Below, one piece after another: positions 43,357-55,200 of a stretch of DNA of 64,000 bases; the first letter of the stretch is position 1, and each line of letters begins with the position of its first letter. The notes beneath the pieces were generated by a model. It searched no databases and was not told where the DNA came from. It saw nothing but the letters and a program-made list of their open reading frames with translations. The position numbers were made by a program, and so were the translations under genes. This DNA is from Roridomyces roridus (Eukaryota; Basidiomycota; Agaricomycetes; Agaricales; Mycenaceae): NCBI GenBank assembly GCA_029378245.1, contig JARKIF010000005.1:1674001-1738000 (forward strand). The letters are read 5' to 3'.

Positions 43357-43998
43357 TTAGAGGGCGACGACACGAGGTGATCGCTGGTTCGAGTTGTGAA
43401 GTGCAAAGTAGCCAGAACATGTCATCCCCGCTGGCGGTGTGCGCCTGGTCGACAACGTCGCTCGTGGCTGCTTACGCGGAGTCGGGGGTGCAATGTCTGG
43501 TACGACGGTAAACTGCTCCCAATCGGGAAGATAGATGGGTGCTCCGATAGTACGCGTCGTTGGTACGGGATGCAACACCGGTTTCCTGTCCGTCGGGGTC
43601 AGAACAAAGTCTGGGATGGGAGGGACGGGCGGTGGTGGTGTAGAGAGGGTGGGGCTGGCTGGCGGGGAGCGATAGGGAATGGCGAAGGAGAGAGTGCGTT
43701 TGTGAGTGCGCCTGGAGCCTGGACCCGACGAGGCGCTGGGAGTAGGCGGGGCAGACACGACTGATCGGCTACTACGACTGGGCGACTTTACGCGCAGTTC
43801 GGTGCAGGAACGCATCGAGAGGAGAGGTCTCTGAATACGTGGAGGTGCTGAACCTCCCTCGAGGCTGAGGTGCCCAGGTCGACGCACGGGACGGCGGGGA
43901 GGAGGCAGAGATTGCAGGACAACGTCCGGAGACGGGCTACGAGGGGGCGGGCTGGCAGAGCGTCTGGACATGAACGACATGCTGGAGAAAAAGGACAA
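43357..43998 (-). CDS. Hypothetical Ser/Pro-rich protein (213 aa)
   Basis: Single-exon frame of unknown function, MSFFSSMSFMSRRSASPPP at 43998 (an alternative ATG is six codons on). Throughout it is Ser/Pro/Arg-rich with SP dipeptides (PPPRSPSPDVVLQSL, KSPSRSSRSVVSAPPTPSA), which would be proline-directed kinase sites. A more ordered stretch is near the middle (HKRTLSFAIPYRSPPASP, PPVPPIPDFVLTPTDRK) and the end has GAPIYLPDWEQFTVVPD and AGMTCSGYFALHNSNQRSP. No signal peptide or membrane segment. Clear frame and codon use support a real gene; the product is likely disordered. Confidence 0.6.
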   Translation of the reverse strand: MSFFSSMSFMSRRSASPPPRSPSPDVVLQSLPPPRRPVRRPGHLSLEGGSAPPRIQRPLLSMRSCTELRVKSPSRSSRSVVSAPPTPSASSGPGSRRTHKRTLSFAIPYRSPPASPTLSTPPPPVPPIPDFVLTPTDRKPVLHPVPTTRTIGAPIYLPDWEQFTVVPDIAPPTPRKQPRATLSTRRTPPAGMTCSGYFALHNSNQRSPRVVAL

Positions 43999-45285
43999 TG
44001 AAAAAGAGAAGAAATGGACCGACTGGATTTATAGTTGAGATTCATCTTAAGCCAAAACAGGAAGTAACACGTCTCGACGACAGGATGCTTCTCTTCCTTT
44101 TGCCTCCGCTTCTTTTTCGTGCTTCTAAATTCCCGCCACTTTTGTCTGCCTCGGCCTCTTCCTTGCCTCGTTGCACGTTTTTCAGCTTCCGCCCAATTGT
44201 TGCTCTTTTTTCTTCTTGCAATTGCACCTGAATTAAACCCCGTTTGTATCACCGGGAACGCTCCCACGGCCCGAACGCGTTTGAGCCGTGCACCACATGA
44301 TCGAGGAACACTTCCTCCCGCGGCGGCGGTTTAAACGTTGGTTGTCATTGTACATTGTCGTTGTCAAGAAACGACCGCCTCATTGCACGCCCCACCTCGC
44401 CTCATGCCCCCACGGAACCGACAATTTCGGTCTTGGAGCCCGCAGCGAGGCAGGCGTAGAGTCGCATGATGCCAACACGCATTTATGAAGGAGCTTAAGC
44501 CATTATGGGCGGACGGCGCGCTGGATTGTCCCGCCGCGTAACAAATTCCAATGGAGAGTCGCTGGCACAGTGGAGTCAACATACAGATCGCGTAGATAAA
44601 TCTTGCAACTGTCCTGCTGTATGTCAGAATAATACGTACGTACTACAATACGTGTTTTTCGGGCCTTGTCTATCCCGAAACGAACCTCCAAACACCGACT
44701 CGGAGCGCCGAGCTGTGCACTGACGGCGTCCAGAGCCCGAGGTTGCAGATCCTGTGGAGTTATTCCTTGATTACTCCCCGCCCTCGGAACGCGCTCCCCG
44801 ACGGCTCCACTGGAATGGAATCCCAACTCAGTTGTTGACCGCTCCAATTGAATGCCGCCCCGCCCGGGCAGCTCTCCGAGATCCAAGTCTTTGTGGGCGC
44901 ACTGTGTGCGCACAAGCAGCATTCTTGGTGTATATTTGTGCCTAGCATTGACAGTAGGAGGTCCGGGGTAAACGGCGATAGCGATAGCGATTGACATTGA
45001 GCGTTCGTTAGCCGAGGGACGGAACTAGAACATAACAATGACATCAGTAATGGACTTAGGTACTGGTCAGAAGACGGTCTAGACGACGAGCGGGACGCCG
45101 ACTTGGGTCGGAGCTTGCGCATTGCTGACTGCTGACATTGGTTTCGCAATCAAGACTAGACTAATTTGGGAGTAAAAATAGGGAAAGGAGGGACAGCGAA
45201 ACAGTCTCACAGGTGCAGCGTGAGCTATACGAGTCTTGGCTAAGGGAGAGTGCCCAAGGTGGTCGGGAGTGTCAAGACTAGTTTA

Positions 45286-45450
45286 CCTTCGAGGCGTTTG
45301 CTACCGACCCTAGTTTCCAGGTACCGTCGACCTAAATTCCCGGCACCTCGGGCCTCGGGTCTTGGATAATGTACCGGTGCCGACGATAAGGTTGGTTTAG
45401 GCTTTTCTTTCATCGAGGTTGTTTGCTGCCGACTTGGTTACTCCAGGCAC
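45286..45450. repeat. Diverged direct repeat (two copies of about 40 bp)
   Basis: Copy 1 at about 45286-45323 and copy 2 at about 45409-45450 share TCGAGG, GTTTGCT, CCGAC and CCAGG in the same order with substitutions and small gaps. The spacer is GC-rich. No terminal inverted repeats were seen. Confidence 0.4.
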
Positions 45451-45924
45451 ATTTTCGGTGTGTCCGTGTACTTGTAATTCGCTGCCAGGGACGAGGCGGG
45501 TAGGCAAGGCGGAAGTTCACAAGACCAGCAGCGAGGAACCCGAAAAGGGGGCGAAACCCGGGTTTAGATATATTTCTGCAGTTGAGTAGGATGCTGAATG
45601 CAGACGGAAGCCAAGTCAAAACCGGGGTACTGAAGAGAGTAACTTGAAGGAAACTTTAGTCGGCAACTTTGCATGACTGTACAATGGGTACCTGAGCATC
45701 CTTTGACACGTTCCAAAGCTTGCTTGCTTCCAGCGGTGGGTACGGTGAAGGCGCCATACATGGAAAATTCCTAGGCGGGGATGGTGTTCGACATCTGAAT
45801 AGAATAAACTCCGTCGGCTAGTTCTCGCATAAGGTGTCAGTCAGCCAGTGTGCGGTGAATTGTCGGTGGTCGACTCGGACGACGCAAGAAACGACTACAG
45901 AGCGACTCGTAGATGGATGATCGG

Positions 45925-45930
45925 TATAAA
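45925..45930 (+). promoter_or_regulatory. TATA box of the GNAT gene
   Basis: TATAAA lies 37 bp before the ATG at 45967. An in-frame ATG at 45913 is upstream of this box, so the later start is preferred. Confidence 0.4.
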
Positions 45931-45966
45931 GATGAACAGTCGGGATCTCCATTTAGTCACACACCC

Positions 45967-46563
45967 ATGTCGATTACCATCCGCAAAGCCACTGAAGCAG
46001 ACGGTCCCTCCTTGTCCGTAATATGCCTGTTGACGGCAGACGCAGGGAATTCGGCGGAACATCTCCATGATTATGGGGAATTGCCTGGACTGGTGTATGC
46101 TGTCCCCTATATCAAGCTGCCGAATACATGGGCCTTCGTCCTGGTTGATGGATCGGCCGTCGTGGGATATATCGTGGGCTCGCAAGACACACGGGCGTAC
46201 GAAGACTACGCGCAGAAGCATTGGTGGCCGGTGCAAGCAGAGAAATACCCGCCGGAGAGGGCGCAGCGGCCTGACGACAAGAAATATGCGATGCTATTGA
46301 GGAACATGCATACAGCGGAGGAGCCTAACATCTCATTCTCCCCGGCTCATCTTCATATTAACATGCTGGAGGAGTATCGAGGGAAGGGATGGGGTCGTCG
46401 AATGATCAACACGGCGGTGGAATATTTGAAGGAGCAGGGGTTGCCTGGCGTGTGGCTCGGGATGGACCCGAGGAACGTCGACGCACGCAAGTTTTACGAG
46501 CGGCTGGGATTCGTCGGGATAGAGGGCTCGCCTGAGCATGTCGTTGGCTTGAGTTTCAATTGA
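45967..46563 (+). CDS. GNAT-family N-acetyltransferase
   Basis: Acetyl-CoA-dependent transferase; acceptor unknown. The start MSITIRKATEADGPSL is a canonical GNAT first strand. NTWAFVLVDGSAVVGYIVGSQDT forms the central sheet. LHINMLEEYRGKGWGRRMINTAVEYLKEQ contains the acetyl-CoA pyrophosphate loop (R-G-K-G-W-G-R), and GVWLGMDPRNVDARKFYERLGFVGI is the C-terminal block with the conserved Asn and Tyr. It has no intron, unlike nearly all neighbours, and resembles bacterial proteins, so an old transfer is possible. The next gene on the same strand starts 32 bp after its stop. Confidence 0.88.
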   Translation: MSITIRKATEADGPSLSVICLLTADAGNSAEHLHDYGELPGLVYAVPYIKLPNTWAFVLVDGSAVVGYIVGSQDTRAYEDYAQKHWWPVQAEKYPPERAQRPDDKKYAMLLRNMHTAEEPNISFSPAHLHINMLEEYRGKGWGRRMINTAVEYLKEQGLPGVWLGMDPRNVDARKFYERLGFVGIEGSPEHVVGLSFN

Positions 46564-46595
46564 ACCAAACAACGCGTTCCTTCGCGTCTCCCGCC

Positions 46596-49003
46596 ATGTC
46601 AGATCGCCGCCCTCTCCATTCACCTCGCCGCGCACCCCATTCCCCACCCCATTCAGCTCCCCCGACCCGAATTCCCGAAGCACCCACACGCCAGGACGTC
46701 GTGGCAAATGACCGCCAGCAGCAGAGCACCATTCGCTCTGGCTCCGTCCAGTGGCATGTCCCCATCTACTCCGACAATCCAGTAGCCAACGACGCAACAA
46801 GCCTCGACGCGTTTCCCATTCAGCGACCTTCTCGCGTTTCACCCACGGACGAGCATCGTCGAGATTCCGGTGCCACCGTCGTCGCCGACGACCCAGACAA
46901 GAAATATTCCTTCTCATCCTACGAACATCCTCATGATATACCGCCACCTCGCAACTCCTACTCTGGAGCTCCACCCAATCACATCCCGCCTGTTCGATCC
47001 GGCTTGCGTCGCAGCGTCAGCTTTGCAGATCAAGACCAAGAGGAACAACTCGACCCAGCCGATGAACGAGCCATGCAGAGACGCGGAGTCCTCTCCAACA
47101 TGATGGATCTATACGCCATTGAACACGATCTACCTCGCACCAAGTGGCGCCCAGAATCCGATGATTCCAATGGACGTCACAGGGACTCTCAACATGAGGG
47201 TCTCGATCCCGACGACCCACGCATAACAGGCGTCAAGCTCCAAAACCTAGATGACCCGGAAGAAATCGAGCGCCAGACCATGCGTCTCATGGACTACAAG
47301 TCTCGACGGAAGCATATCCTGCGCACCAAAATCGAGTACAACGTCTCCTGTACTGCCTTTTGTCTTTCTCACAATGCGCATTCTTACTCTCTCATACAGC
47401 TATGCTTACGAGACAAGAATTTCTGCTCAAATTGGCCCGCGCCCTCATGTCGTTTGGAGCACCTTCGCATCGCATCGAATCGCAACTTGTAGCAGCAGCC
47501 CGCATCCTCGAGGTCGAAGCCGAATTCATCCATCTGCCGGGTGTCATCATCTGCTCCTTTGGCGATCAAGAACTTGGCTGCTCCGATACCCAGTTCATTA
47601 AATGCGGCGGAAGGCTCGCCCTCGGAGCGCTGCACAAGGTTCACTACATCTACCGATCCGTGGTCCACGACGAAATCAGTGCTGGCCAGGCGACCGAGTT
47701 TATTGATCAACTACTTGAAGCGCCTCCCTTGTACTCCATTTTTTCCCGGTGTTTGATCGCGTTTTCTCTCTCTGCCTTGATTTGTCCCCTGGCATTCGGA
47801 GGTTCGTTCCTCGACATGTGGATAGCCGGCACCAGCGCGTTTGTCCTTTCCGTTCTTCAACTCGTTGCAGCCACCAAAAGCGCCATCTACGCCAACGTCT
47901 TTGAGTGAGATTCCCTCGCTATTTCTCGACTTGCATCTGACCTTGTTCCCAGAATCACCATCGCTATATTCGTGTCATTTGCCGCTCGAGGGCTGAGCAG
48001 CATTCGCACCCAAATATTTTGCTACTCGGCCATATCTTCTGCTGGAATCATCGGCATCCTTCCCGGATATCTGATTCGTGAGTACAGAAATCCTCACACG
48101 GTCTATGCTAACATTGCTCCAGTCAGCAGTTCTCTCGAATTGGCGTCCAAGAACATCGTGTGTGGCAGCGTCAAAATGGTCTACGCCTTGATCTACACCT
48201 TGTTTTTGGTTCGTCAACTATTTTTCATCGTTCATGGCTGACCGCAACGCAGGGTTTCGGTCTTCAAATCGGATCTGATTTCTACTTTCTCATGGATCCA
48301 GTCGCTCGGCAGATGGTCGACGAGCTTTCTGGTGCCCTGAACACAGCCGTCGACATCTCTGGCACGTGGGCCGCCGACAATGATACGTTGAATAGCACCA
48401 TCCCTACGCTCGGTACATGGGCGTTCATGCACCCGTTGGAACCCAAGGCGGCCGATGTCATTGAGGGATGCTACCGCCCGCAAAGCTTCCCTTGGTACCT
48501 GCAGCCTTTCCCGTTGTGGTGGTCTTTTATCATCGTGCCTTTGTTCTCCTTCCTCTCGTCCCTTGGGAACTTGCAACCGCTCAAAAGCAGACAATTGGTC
48601 GTGATGGTGGTCATTTCCTGCTGTTCGTACGCCACGAACAAGGTCGCGAATCATTACATCTTCAATCGGTCGGACGTTGTTTCTGCGATTGGAGCGTTTA
48701 CTGTTGGGGTGATGGGCAATGTGTATTCGCGCAAGATGGGTGGTACGGCGTTCACGTCGATGGTGACTGGTGTGCTCTTCCTCGTTCCTGTAAGTTTCTT
48801 GTCTCTCGGTTGTGTCTTGACTCTTAATTTTCGCACAGTCTGGGCTGTCGCAAGCAGGCGGGATCTCTGCGGACGGGAATGGTATAGACATTGGTGGGGC
48901 CATGATTGCGGTAACGATTGGGATTACCGTGGGCTTGTTCATGAGTCAGGCGTTGGTGTATATGTTTGGGCAACGCAAGAGCGGGGCGGCCTTTTCTTTC
49001 TAG
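46596..49003 (+). CDS. ThrE-family membrane protein, pheromone-regulated Prm10-like
   Basis: Amino-acid exporter-like (ThrE/DUF1212) protein with about ten helices; yeast Prm10 is induced by pheromone. The start MSDRRPLHSPRRAPHSPP begins a disordered N-terminal tail of about 240 residues, with SGLRRSVSFAD and an acidic DPADERAM segment. MLTRQEFLLKLARALMSFGAPSHRIESQLVAAARIL is the conserved cytosolic block, then IHLPGVIICSFGDQEL. Membrane segments start at CLIAFSLSALICPLAFGGSF and continue through ITIAIFVSFAARGL, AGIIGILPGYLIL, VYALIYTLFLGFGLQIGSDFYFL, WWSFIIVPLFSFLSSLGNLQ, VVMVVISCCSYATNKV, ignoring loops, to GGAMIAVTIGITVGLFMSQALVYMFG. Five or so introns. Convergent with FRS2, 42 bp between stops. 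Confidence 0.87.
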
Positions 49004-49045
49004 ACCACAGACTAGATATCCCAATTATTTTGTTTTACATTTACA

Positions 49046-50849
49046 TCAAAGTCTCGGTGCAGGCGTGTTTTCTATGCTCTCAATAGGTACCTTGTGGCCG
49101 ACCAACGTCCGGATGTTGTTGATACCGTACCTATGGCAAGTCAGAGGGATGTTATGGAGAACTGAAAAAATGACTAACCGAATCATCGTTGGCCGCTCCA
49201 AACCCAGTCCCCATCCGTGTACCCGCACATCCTTTGGGAATCCCATGGGTTCCAACATTTCAGGCCGGAACATCCCGCTGTTCCCGACTTCGACCCATTT
49301 GTTCAACAGGGGGTGGAAAGCAAAGATTTCGAGAGAAGGCTGAACACGGACTTAGAATACGCCATGGACAGAACGTAAATGACGGACCTCGGTGTATGGA
49401 TTGTAAGCGGGTTTGAACCGAACTTGCTCGATGCCCATTTTGCTAAAGAAAGTTTTCATGAAGCCGATGAGATCGGCCAGAGTGAGGTTGCGGTCTGCGA
49501 CGACACCCTCGACTTGATGGAACTCTGCGAGGTGGGTAGCGTCCATGGCCTCGTTTCGGAAGACGCGGTCGATACTGAAGAGCTTGGCTGGCCGGAATCC
49601 ATCATCCTTCTCGCCGTTCTTGGATGTAGTTGGCTGGTCCCCTTCCATGTCCTCCCCACGGCATCGGGCAGCCAGCTTGTACAGCATGTGTGTGGAGCTG
49701 GCAGTGGTATGAGTACGGAGGAGAAGTTTACTCGACTCCTCGTGCGACCACGGAGCACGGTAACCCATAGAGCCGAATCCACCGTGCTCATGTACCGTCG
49801 AAACCTTCTTGTAGTATTCAAGATTGGGTTGTAAGGAATGAGGAGGATCTGAAACGTAGAAGGTATCCTGCGTTTCCCGAGCGGGGTGTTGCTGAGGAAC
49901 AAACAAGGCATCGAAGCACCAGAATGCCGACTCTACGAAGGATGCTGTCGGCATCTCTGCGAAGCCCATTTCCAAGAAGATATTGCGAATGTCTTCTCGA
50001 ACTTTGAGGAGAGGGTGTAGAGCTCCACCGGCAGTCGGTGCGCCTTCGGCTTCGAAATTGTACTTCTTGTAAGTAGAGGTTTTCCAAGAGCCTCTGCGAG
50101 ACGTTGAACGAAAGAAACACGGAGAAATAAAGCGTACGATGTGAGCATTTCTACGGTCAGATCTGTCTCGGGTTTGGCGGTCGAAGTACTGAATTCGGGG
50201 CCCTTCTGCACAGTGAACCATTGCCCTTTTCTGAAGAGAGGTTCAGAAGCTGCTTTGAAGCGCCAAAAGACGAACCTTTGCAGAATGAGCTTCCGTTTCC
50301 GCAGGTCGGCAAGGTCTTTTTCTCCAGATTTCAACGTTCCGGAGGACTGCACCTCGACGAGATCCAGCTGCGTAGTATCCTTTATGGTGGATACCAGCTT
50401 CACGAAACCAGCCCCTTCCTTTCCAATCCATCCGTTCTTGAAGCCGCGTGACTGCCCGACCTTGGCAGTCTCGTCTCCCACTTGCTTCTTGAGCTCCACC
50501 ACGGTCAACGGAGAGCTCTGGCCCTTCTCCGGCAGCGCAGCCCACACGCGGGCTTCATGCGATCCCTGAGCCGCGATTTGCGAGCCTTCCGGGGTCAAAA
50601 CATGGGAAACAATCTCGTGTGTTTCAACCTTGACCATCTGTGCTGAAGTTACATTTTGTGAATGCAGAGGATATCTTGCAGACGAACGTCTCGACTGAGA
50701 AGCGAGTTGAGTGCGCCGAGGATGGTAATCTGAGCCTCCTGGGACGAAGCTGGCTCAGATTGGCCGGGGATTACAAGCGATCTTGTGTCGGGAATTGTAG
50801 AGTTCTCATGTAGGGTGTCGAGGATGAGTTGCTGCAGACTCTCCGCCAT
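49046..50849 (-). CDS. FRS2: Cytosolic phenylalanyl-tRNA synthetase alpha subunit
   Basis: Catalytic chain of Phe-tRNA synthetase. The start [16 protein letters not shown] is followed by the DNA-binding-like N-terminal modules ([48 protein letters not shown]). The class II core begins with [27 protein letters not shown], and holds the motif 2 block [26 protein letters not shown] and the motif 3 region [27 protein letters not shown] ends it. [21 protein letters not shown] is the Phe-specific motif. About eight introns. It pairs with FRS1 at 31383-33713. Its ATG overlaps, on the opposite strand, an in-frame upstream ATG of PEX2. Confidence 0.96.
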
Positions 50850-50899
50850 GGCTCGAGTCAAGATATTCGGGATCATTTTGATCAGACGCGACTTTGATA

Positions 50900-52232
50900 T
50901 GGACTCTGCATGGGAGAGAGCACAGACGCGCCTTGCTCAACTCCGTTCTCTGGGTCTCGGCGAAGGACCATCCCTGCGCACTATACGCGTCGGCCAGCTC
51001 GATGCCGAACTGCTGGACCAGGAACTCGTCCAACTTCTCCAAGACCCCATCGCAAAAGCCCTCAATTCTCCACGTTGGAAGCCCGAGCTCTCTCTATTCC
51101 TTCAGCTAGTGCTCTACAAACTTTCAGTGTGGAATACGGGCGCGACGTATGGTGCCAAATTGCAGGATCTGCGATACGTTGTTCCTCGATCAAGCGGTCG
51201 TCTGTCGCGTGCGTGCGGTGAACAACCGCTGTGCCCTAGATTAACCTCCGTCTAGCGTCGGGTCTTCCGCGCCGTGTCTTACTTGTTCACGGAACCCTCA
51301 CTGTCCTGGTACCATACCTCCATACTCGTCTACGCCAACACGCGCTGTCCCGAGCATGGCCAGATGCACCCTCCTCCGATAGCCGGCGGAAAGCATGGGA
51401 AATCCTGCTCACCCTCGAATCGACACATTCCTTGGCTGCGCTTGCCAGCTTTATTGCCTTCTTGTGGGATGGCAGATTCCGTACAGTCGCGGACAGGCTC
51501 TTACAAATGAGTCTCGTACCGTCCGGACGGCTCGTTAAACGCGACGTCAGCTACGAGTTCATGAACCGCCAAATGGTTTGGCACGCGTTCACTGTGAGTT
51601 CCCCGGCTTTTCTGCTCACACACTGCTGATTTATCAAGGAATTTCTCTTATTTCTTCTCCCACTCGTCAACGCACGCGCTGTACGACGAAGACTGTCCCG
51701 CATCACCTCCTTTTTCACGCTGTCCTCCCTCCTTCCCTCTGCGCAGTCTGACGGTTCTAAACCACAACCCGCACGAAGAGGCAAATACTGGTCACTACCA
51801 CGAGACCAATGTGCCATCTGTGCCGAAAACGCCGCTTTCAGTCTCAACCTTGCGGAGCCTTCGAACGCGTTCACTTCATTCGCCGCGCCCGCCTCTACCG
51901 AGACATCAGCGCCAGAAACAACACCCAACACAGAGATGGAGCCTCCACTTCATCCCATAAATACACCATACATCGCATCATGCGGGGACGTCTACTGTTA
52001 CCACTGCATTGCAGAGCGTATGATGCGCGCGGCGGACGACGAGGACCAAAAATGGGAGTGTTTGAGGTGTGGTCAAAGAGTCGAGAGCGCAGACCGCTTC
52101 GTGGCAGAGGTATTGGAAAGCGAAGCGTCGGGGAGCGATTACGATTTTAGTAGTGATGTGGATATCACATCCTTGTCGGGCTCACTTGTCTCGACGGGAA
52201 GTTATAGCGAGTCTGCTTTCTCTGAAAGCTAA
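50900..52232 (+). CDS. PEX2: Peroxisome biogenesis factor 2 (RING ubiquitin ligase PEX2)
   Basis: Integral peroxisomal E3 ligase that, with PEX10 and PEX12, ubiquitinates the import receptor PEX5. The start chosen is MDSAWERAQTRLAQL at 50900; an in-frame ATG at 50848 would add [16 protein letters not shown]. The Pex2 domain starts IRVGQLDAELLDQELVQLLQD and has LSLFLQLVLYKLSVWNTGATYGAKLQDLRY. Helices continue through LPRRVLLVHGTLTVLVPYL and FRTVADRLLQMSLV, with FMNRQMVWHAFTEFLLFLLPLV last. The RING begins CAICAEN and, after a long Ala/Thr/Pro insertion, ends CGDVYCYHCIAERMM and CLRCGQRV, so ligands are C, C, C, H, C, C, C. The tail is acidic and Ser-rich. It converges with the importin gene, 11 bp between the stops. 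Confidence 0.9.
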
Positions 52233-52243
52233 TTTACATTATT

Positions 52244-55200
52244 TCAACCCCGGGCTAGTTGACTCCTAATCGTATCTAGGACTGCAGGATCCGCCTTTCC
52301 GAGAATTTCGTCAAACGCTTGTGGGCCGTACGCCATCCTGGCCTCGTTGAGACGCTCCGCGATGTACGCGGTCAGCACTACGGTTCGGACAGGATCACGA
52401 TCGTAAACCTGCTCTTAATGTAAACAAACATCTCAGTAGATGGAAATAAGAATGGGACGTACCGCTTTACGGCGGTCAAACTCGGATGTCCCCTCGGTAT
52501 CCTGATAATACGAAGCTGGCGCTTCATCCAGTTCCCAGTGCCGTTGCAGGTTCAGCGGAGACAGAACTTGTTCGCCCGTCTCGTCCACCTCATCTACCGC
52601 GGCCAGCTGAGCCTCCTTTAGCTCGAGGAGAACGTCCGTCCATATGTTGAATATATCCCCAGGCAGGCGCTGTAGAACATCTTGTCGAGCCGTGGATACA
52701 AGCGCTGCGATACCCATAGCTGCAAGTTTCCGATGACGAGGCTCCGACATATTGTCCCACTAGGCAGCTTCATCAGAGGAAATCCGCTATTCCAAAGAGC
52801 AACTCACCGTCCCCCACCAACGATCCAGCAGTTCTTCGTACAATTTGCTCTCGCTGATGGCAGGGGAAGCCGTTGCCTCCATGAGCCGCAAAAACATTTG
52901 GCGGTCGGCCATGACTATACGCGACATGAGATAAATATGTTCCGTCAGTAGAATTGCGCCGGACTGTTGTTTGTGGTTAGTGTCGGGCTGTAGATTTTTC
53001 AGGGCAATCATACTTCTCCATCTACTATGTTTTTCATCAAGACAGAAAAGAGACCCGATGTGTGCATAGGTTCGCCCCATAGCGACGACGGTGCGACTTG
53101 GATAAGCAAATTCAACGCAATAATCATGTCCTTCAGATTCGTCTCAATGGCAGCACCCGTTAATGCGAGATTGAAAGCCTTGAATAAGTCGAGGGCATGC
53201 CTCTGGTGCATGTAAAAGTCAACCCCAGATCTACAGGAGAATACCTCGAGAATACCTGCAGAATGAGAGCCCCATCTAAAAAGAAGTAGGACTCGATGAT
53301 GCTCATGACTTTGCCGAGCAGATCGAGGTTTATAGCCAAGGTGGAAACAGCCAAAGGAAACAAATCAACCAGCTGGGTGCTTTGCATGCTCGGAGCATTG
53401 CGCAGCGCCGCTAGCCACAGATCCATTGTATCTTCGTCAAGATGGGTGGCGTTCTGTGAATAGGATTAGTTGAAAGGATTGATCATGAGATTGATATACC
53501 CCTGGTGCCATGCCTTCTCTGACCAAGGGCACGACTATCTCCGTGAGTGAGATAGATTGTTGTTTGGTGGCCTGTTTACGCATCAAATTCCGCTGGTTCA
53601 GGCTGTACTAAAAACTTGCCTCGACCAGCTTTGTCACTGTCACGAGCAAAGAGTTCTTGAAGAGCCAGTCTTCACCGGCAGCGGCCCCTATTCAACATTC
53701 AATGGATGTGGGTGGAACAAGATAGAAAATGCTGACAGAGAGCTGGAAGAGGAGCGACAATAACACTGACAAGATCCAATATCTAGATTCAAGTATGAGA
53801 AATGCCAGACAAGACGGAATCGACAGTTACCCTTTCTCCAGATTGTTCAATGACGACATTCAGCGTATAATCAACCCGCCGCTTGATCTCGAGCGTCTCG
53901 GCCTCCGCAAGGAGCTTCATCAGTTGCGGGACCGTTCTCGGAAGATGGGGCGCAAAAACATTGATGTCGAACGCCAAAGTCTAAAACGAGTCAGGGATGG
54001 CTTGCAAATGAAGTGGAGTCTCGCACGTCTATGCATTCTCTCAGCGCGATTGCAGCCGTCAACCGGACGACTGTGTCAGCGTCACAGAGAAGACGAATCA
54101 GGATTTCCCAGATGAGCGGATTTGTGGGGGAGGTGCATTCGTCTGAGACCCATTTCCCAATAAGCCATGCTATTCGCCGTTTTATGATCGGGTACCTGGC
54201 AAGCTTTTAGCTCATGAAAAGAAATGGTGGTTGGACAAACATCTCGCCCGTGTTGTGGACCTCTTGATATAACGACATCTGCAGCCACTGGTCGAACGGA
54301 ATCATCGTCTTCAATTTGATTGCGCAACGCCCTATCGCGCAGTAGAGCGCCTCCTTCTGGATGATCTCTTGCAGATTGCCAGCAGGTTTAGCTGTGCTGG
54401 CATGAGATAGGTATTGGCCCTGGAAGAGAAAATACTTACTCGCTAGATTGACATAAAGATGTAGGAGTAACGGGGCGACAAAATCGGGGAATTGCCCAGA
54501 TAGCTGCATGAGGACGCGCTCGCTGCAAGACTGGTAGAAAAGTCAACAACCGTCTCCTTTCTTTTGACCAAACTTACGCGGATCTCAAAATCCCACTGCT
54601 CATTGTCGGTGGCTTCATCATTCACCCACTTCTCGGGGTCTGCGGACCATTCTTCGAGTTCCGCCCCCTTTAGAGGCATGAATTGTTGAATGAGTGTTTC
54701 CACTGCGTTCTCAACGAAGCTTTTGGACAAGACCGTCTCGTTCTCTCTCCCATCCTTGCGCACCGGTTTCCATTGGCTGAGGTTTTCCTTGAAAAGGACC
54801 ATGCCTTGAACCAGAAAACGAACGGGGTAGGGGGCCTCGGGAGAGTCTAACGTAACATGTCAACGGCGGAGGCCAAGAAGAACAAAATGCGGGAGTCACC
54901 TGCAATAAGCGGCGGTGTTTTGGTGGCCAGAACCACCTGGTCCCAGTACCAAGCCACCACGTCGGGGGCAGTGGGGAGAGACGTGAAACGAGGGCTGGAT
55001 AATTCCTGTAGGCGACGGAAGAATTTTCCGAGGAGACGGATGTGACGCGTAAGTATGTCGACGGAACGGGACGCATAAGGATTAGAGGCGAGTCCTGTGG
55101 CCAAATGGTTCTCAATTATACTGAGGCGCACGGCCACGAGCTGTTTGAGACCGTTGGCAGACTCTATAAATATACTGCTTATCTAGAGAGAAGGTCACCG

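Larger units (their letters stand above)
43999..45966. other. Gene-poor intergenic region (about 2 kb)
   Basis: The only long gap in the window. Open frames in it (for example 44503-44997 minus) have no domain-like sequence and no conserved splice pattern, so I leave them out. It contains pyrimidine-rich DNA near 44040-44230 and a diverged direct repeat at 45286-45450. A non-coding RNA or upstream regulatory DNA for the GNAT gene cannot be excluded. Confidence 0.5.

Noticed and set aside
44503..44997. Minus-strand ORF of 164 codons in the gene-poor gap
   Set aside because: No domain, no splice context, composition like random GC-rich sequence.
45913..45966. Earlier in-frame ATG of the GNAT gene
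   Set aside because: It precedes the TATA box and adds residues unlike the GNAT fold.
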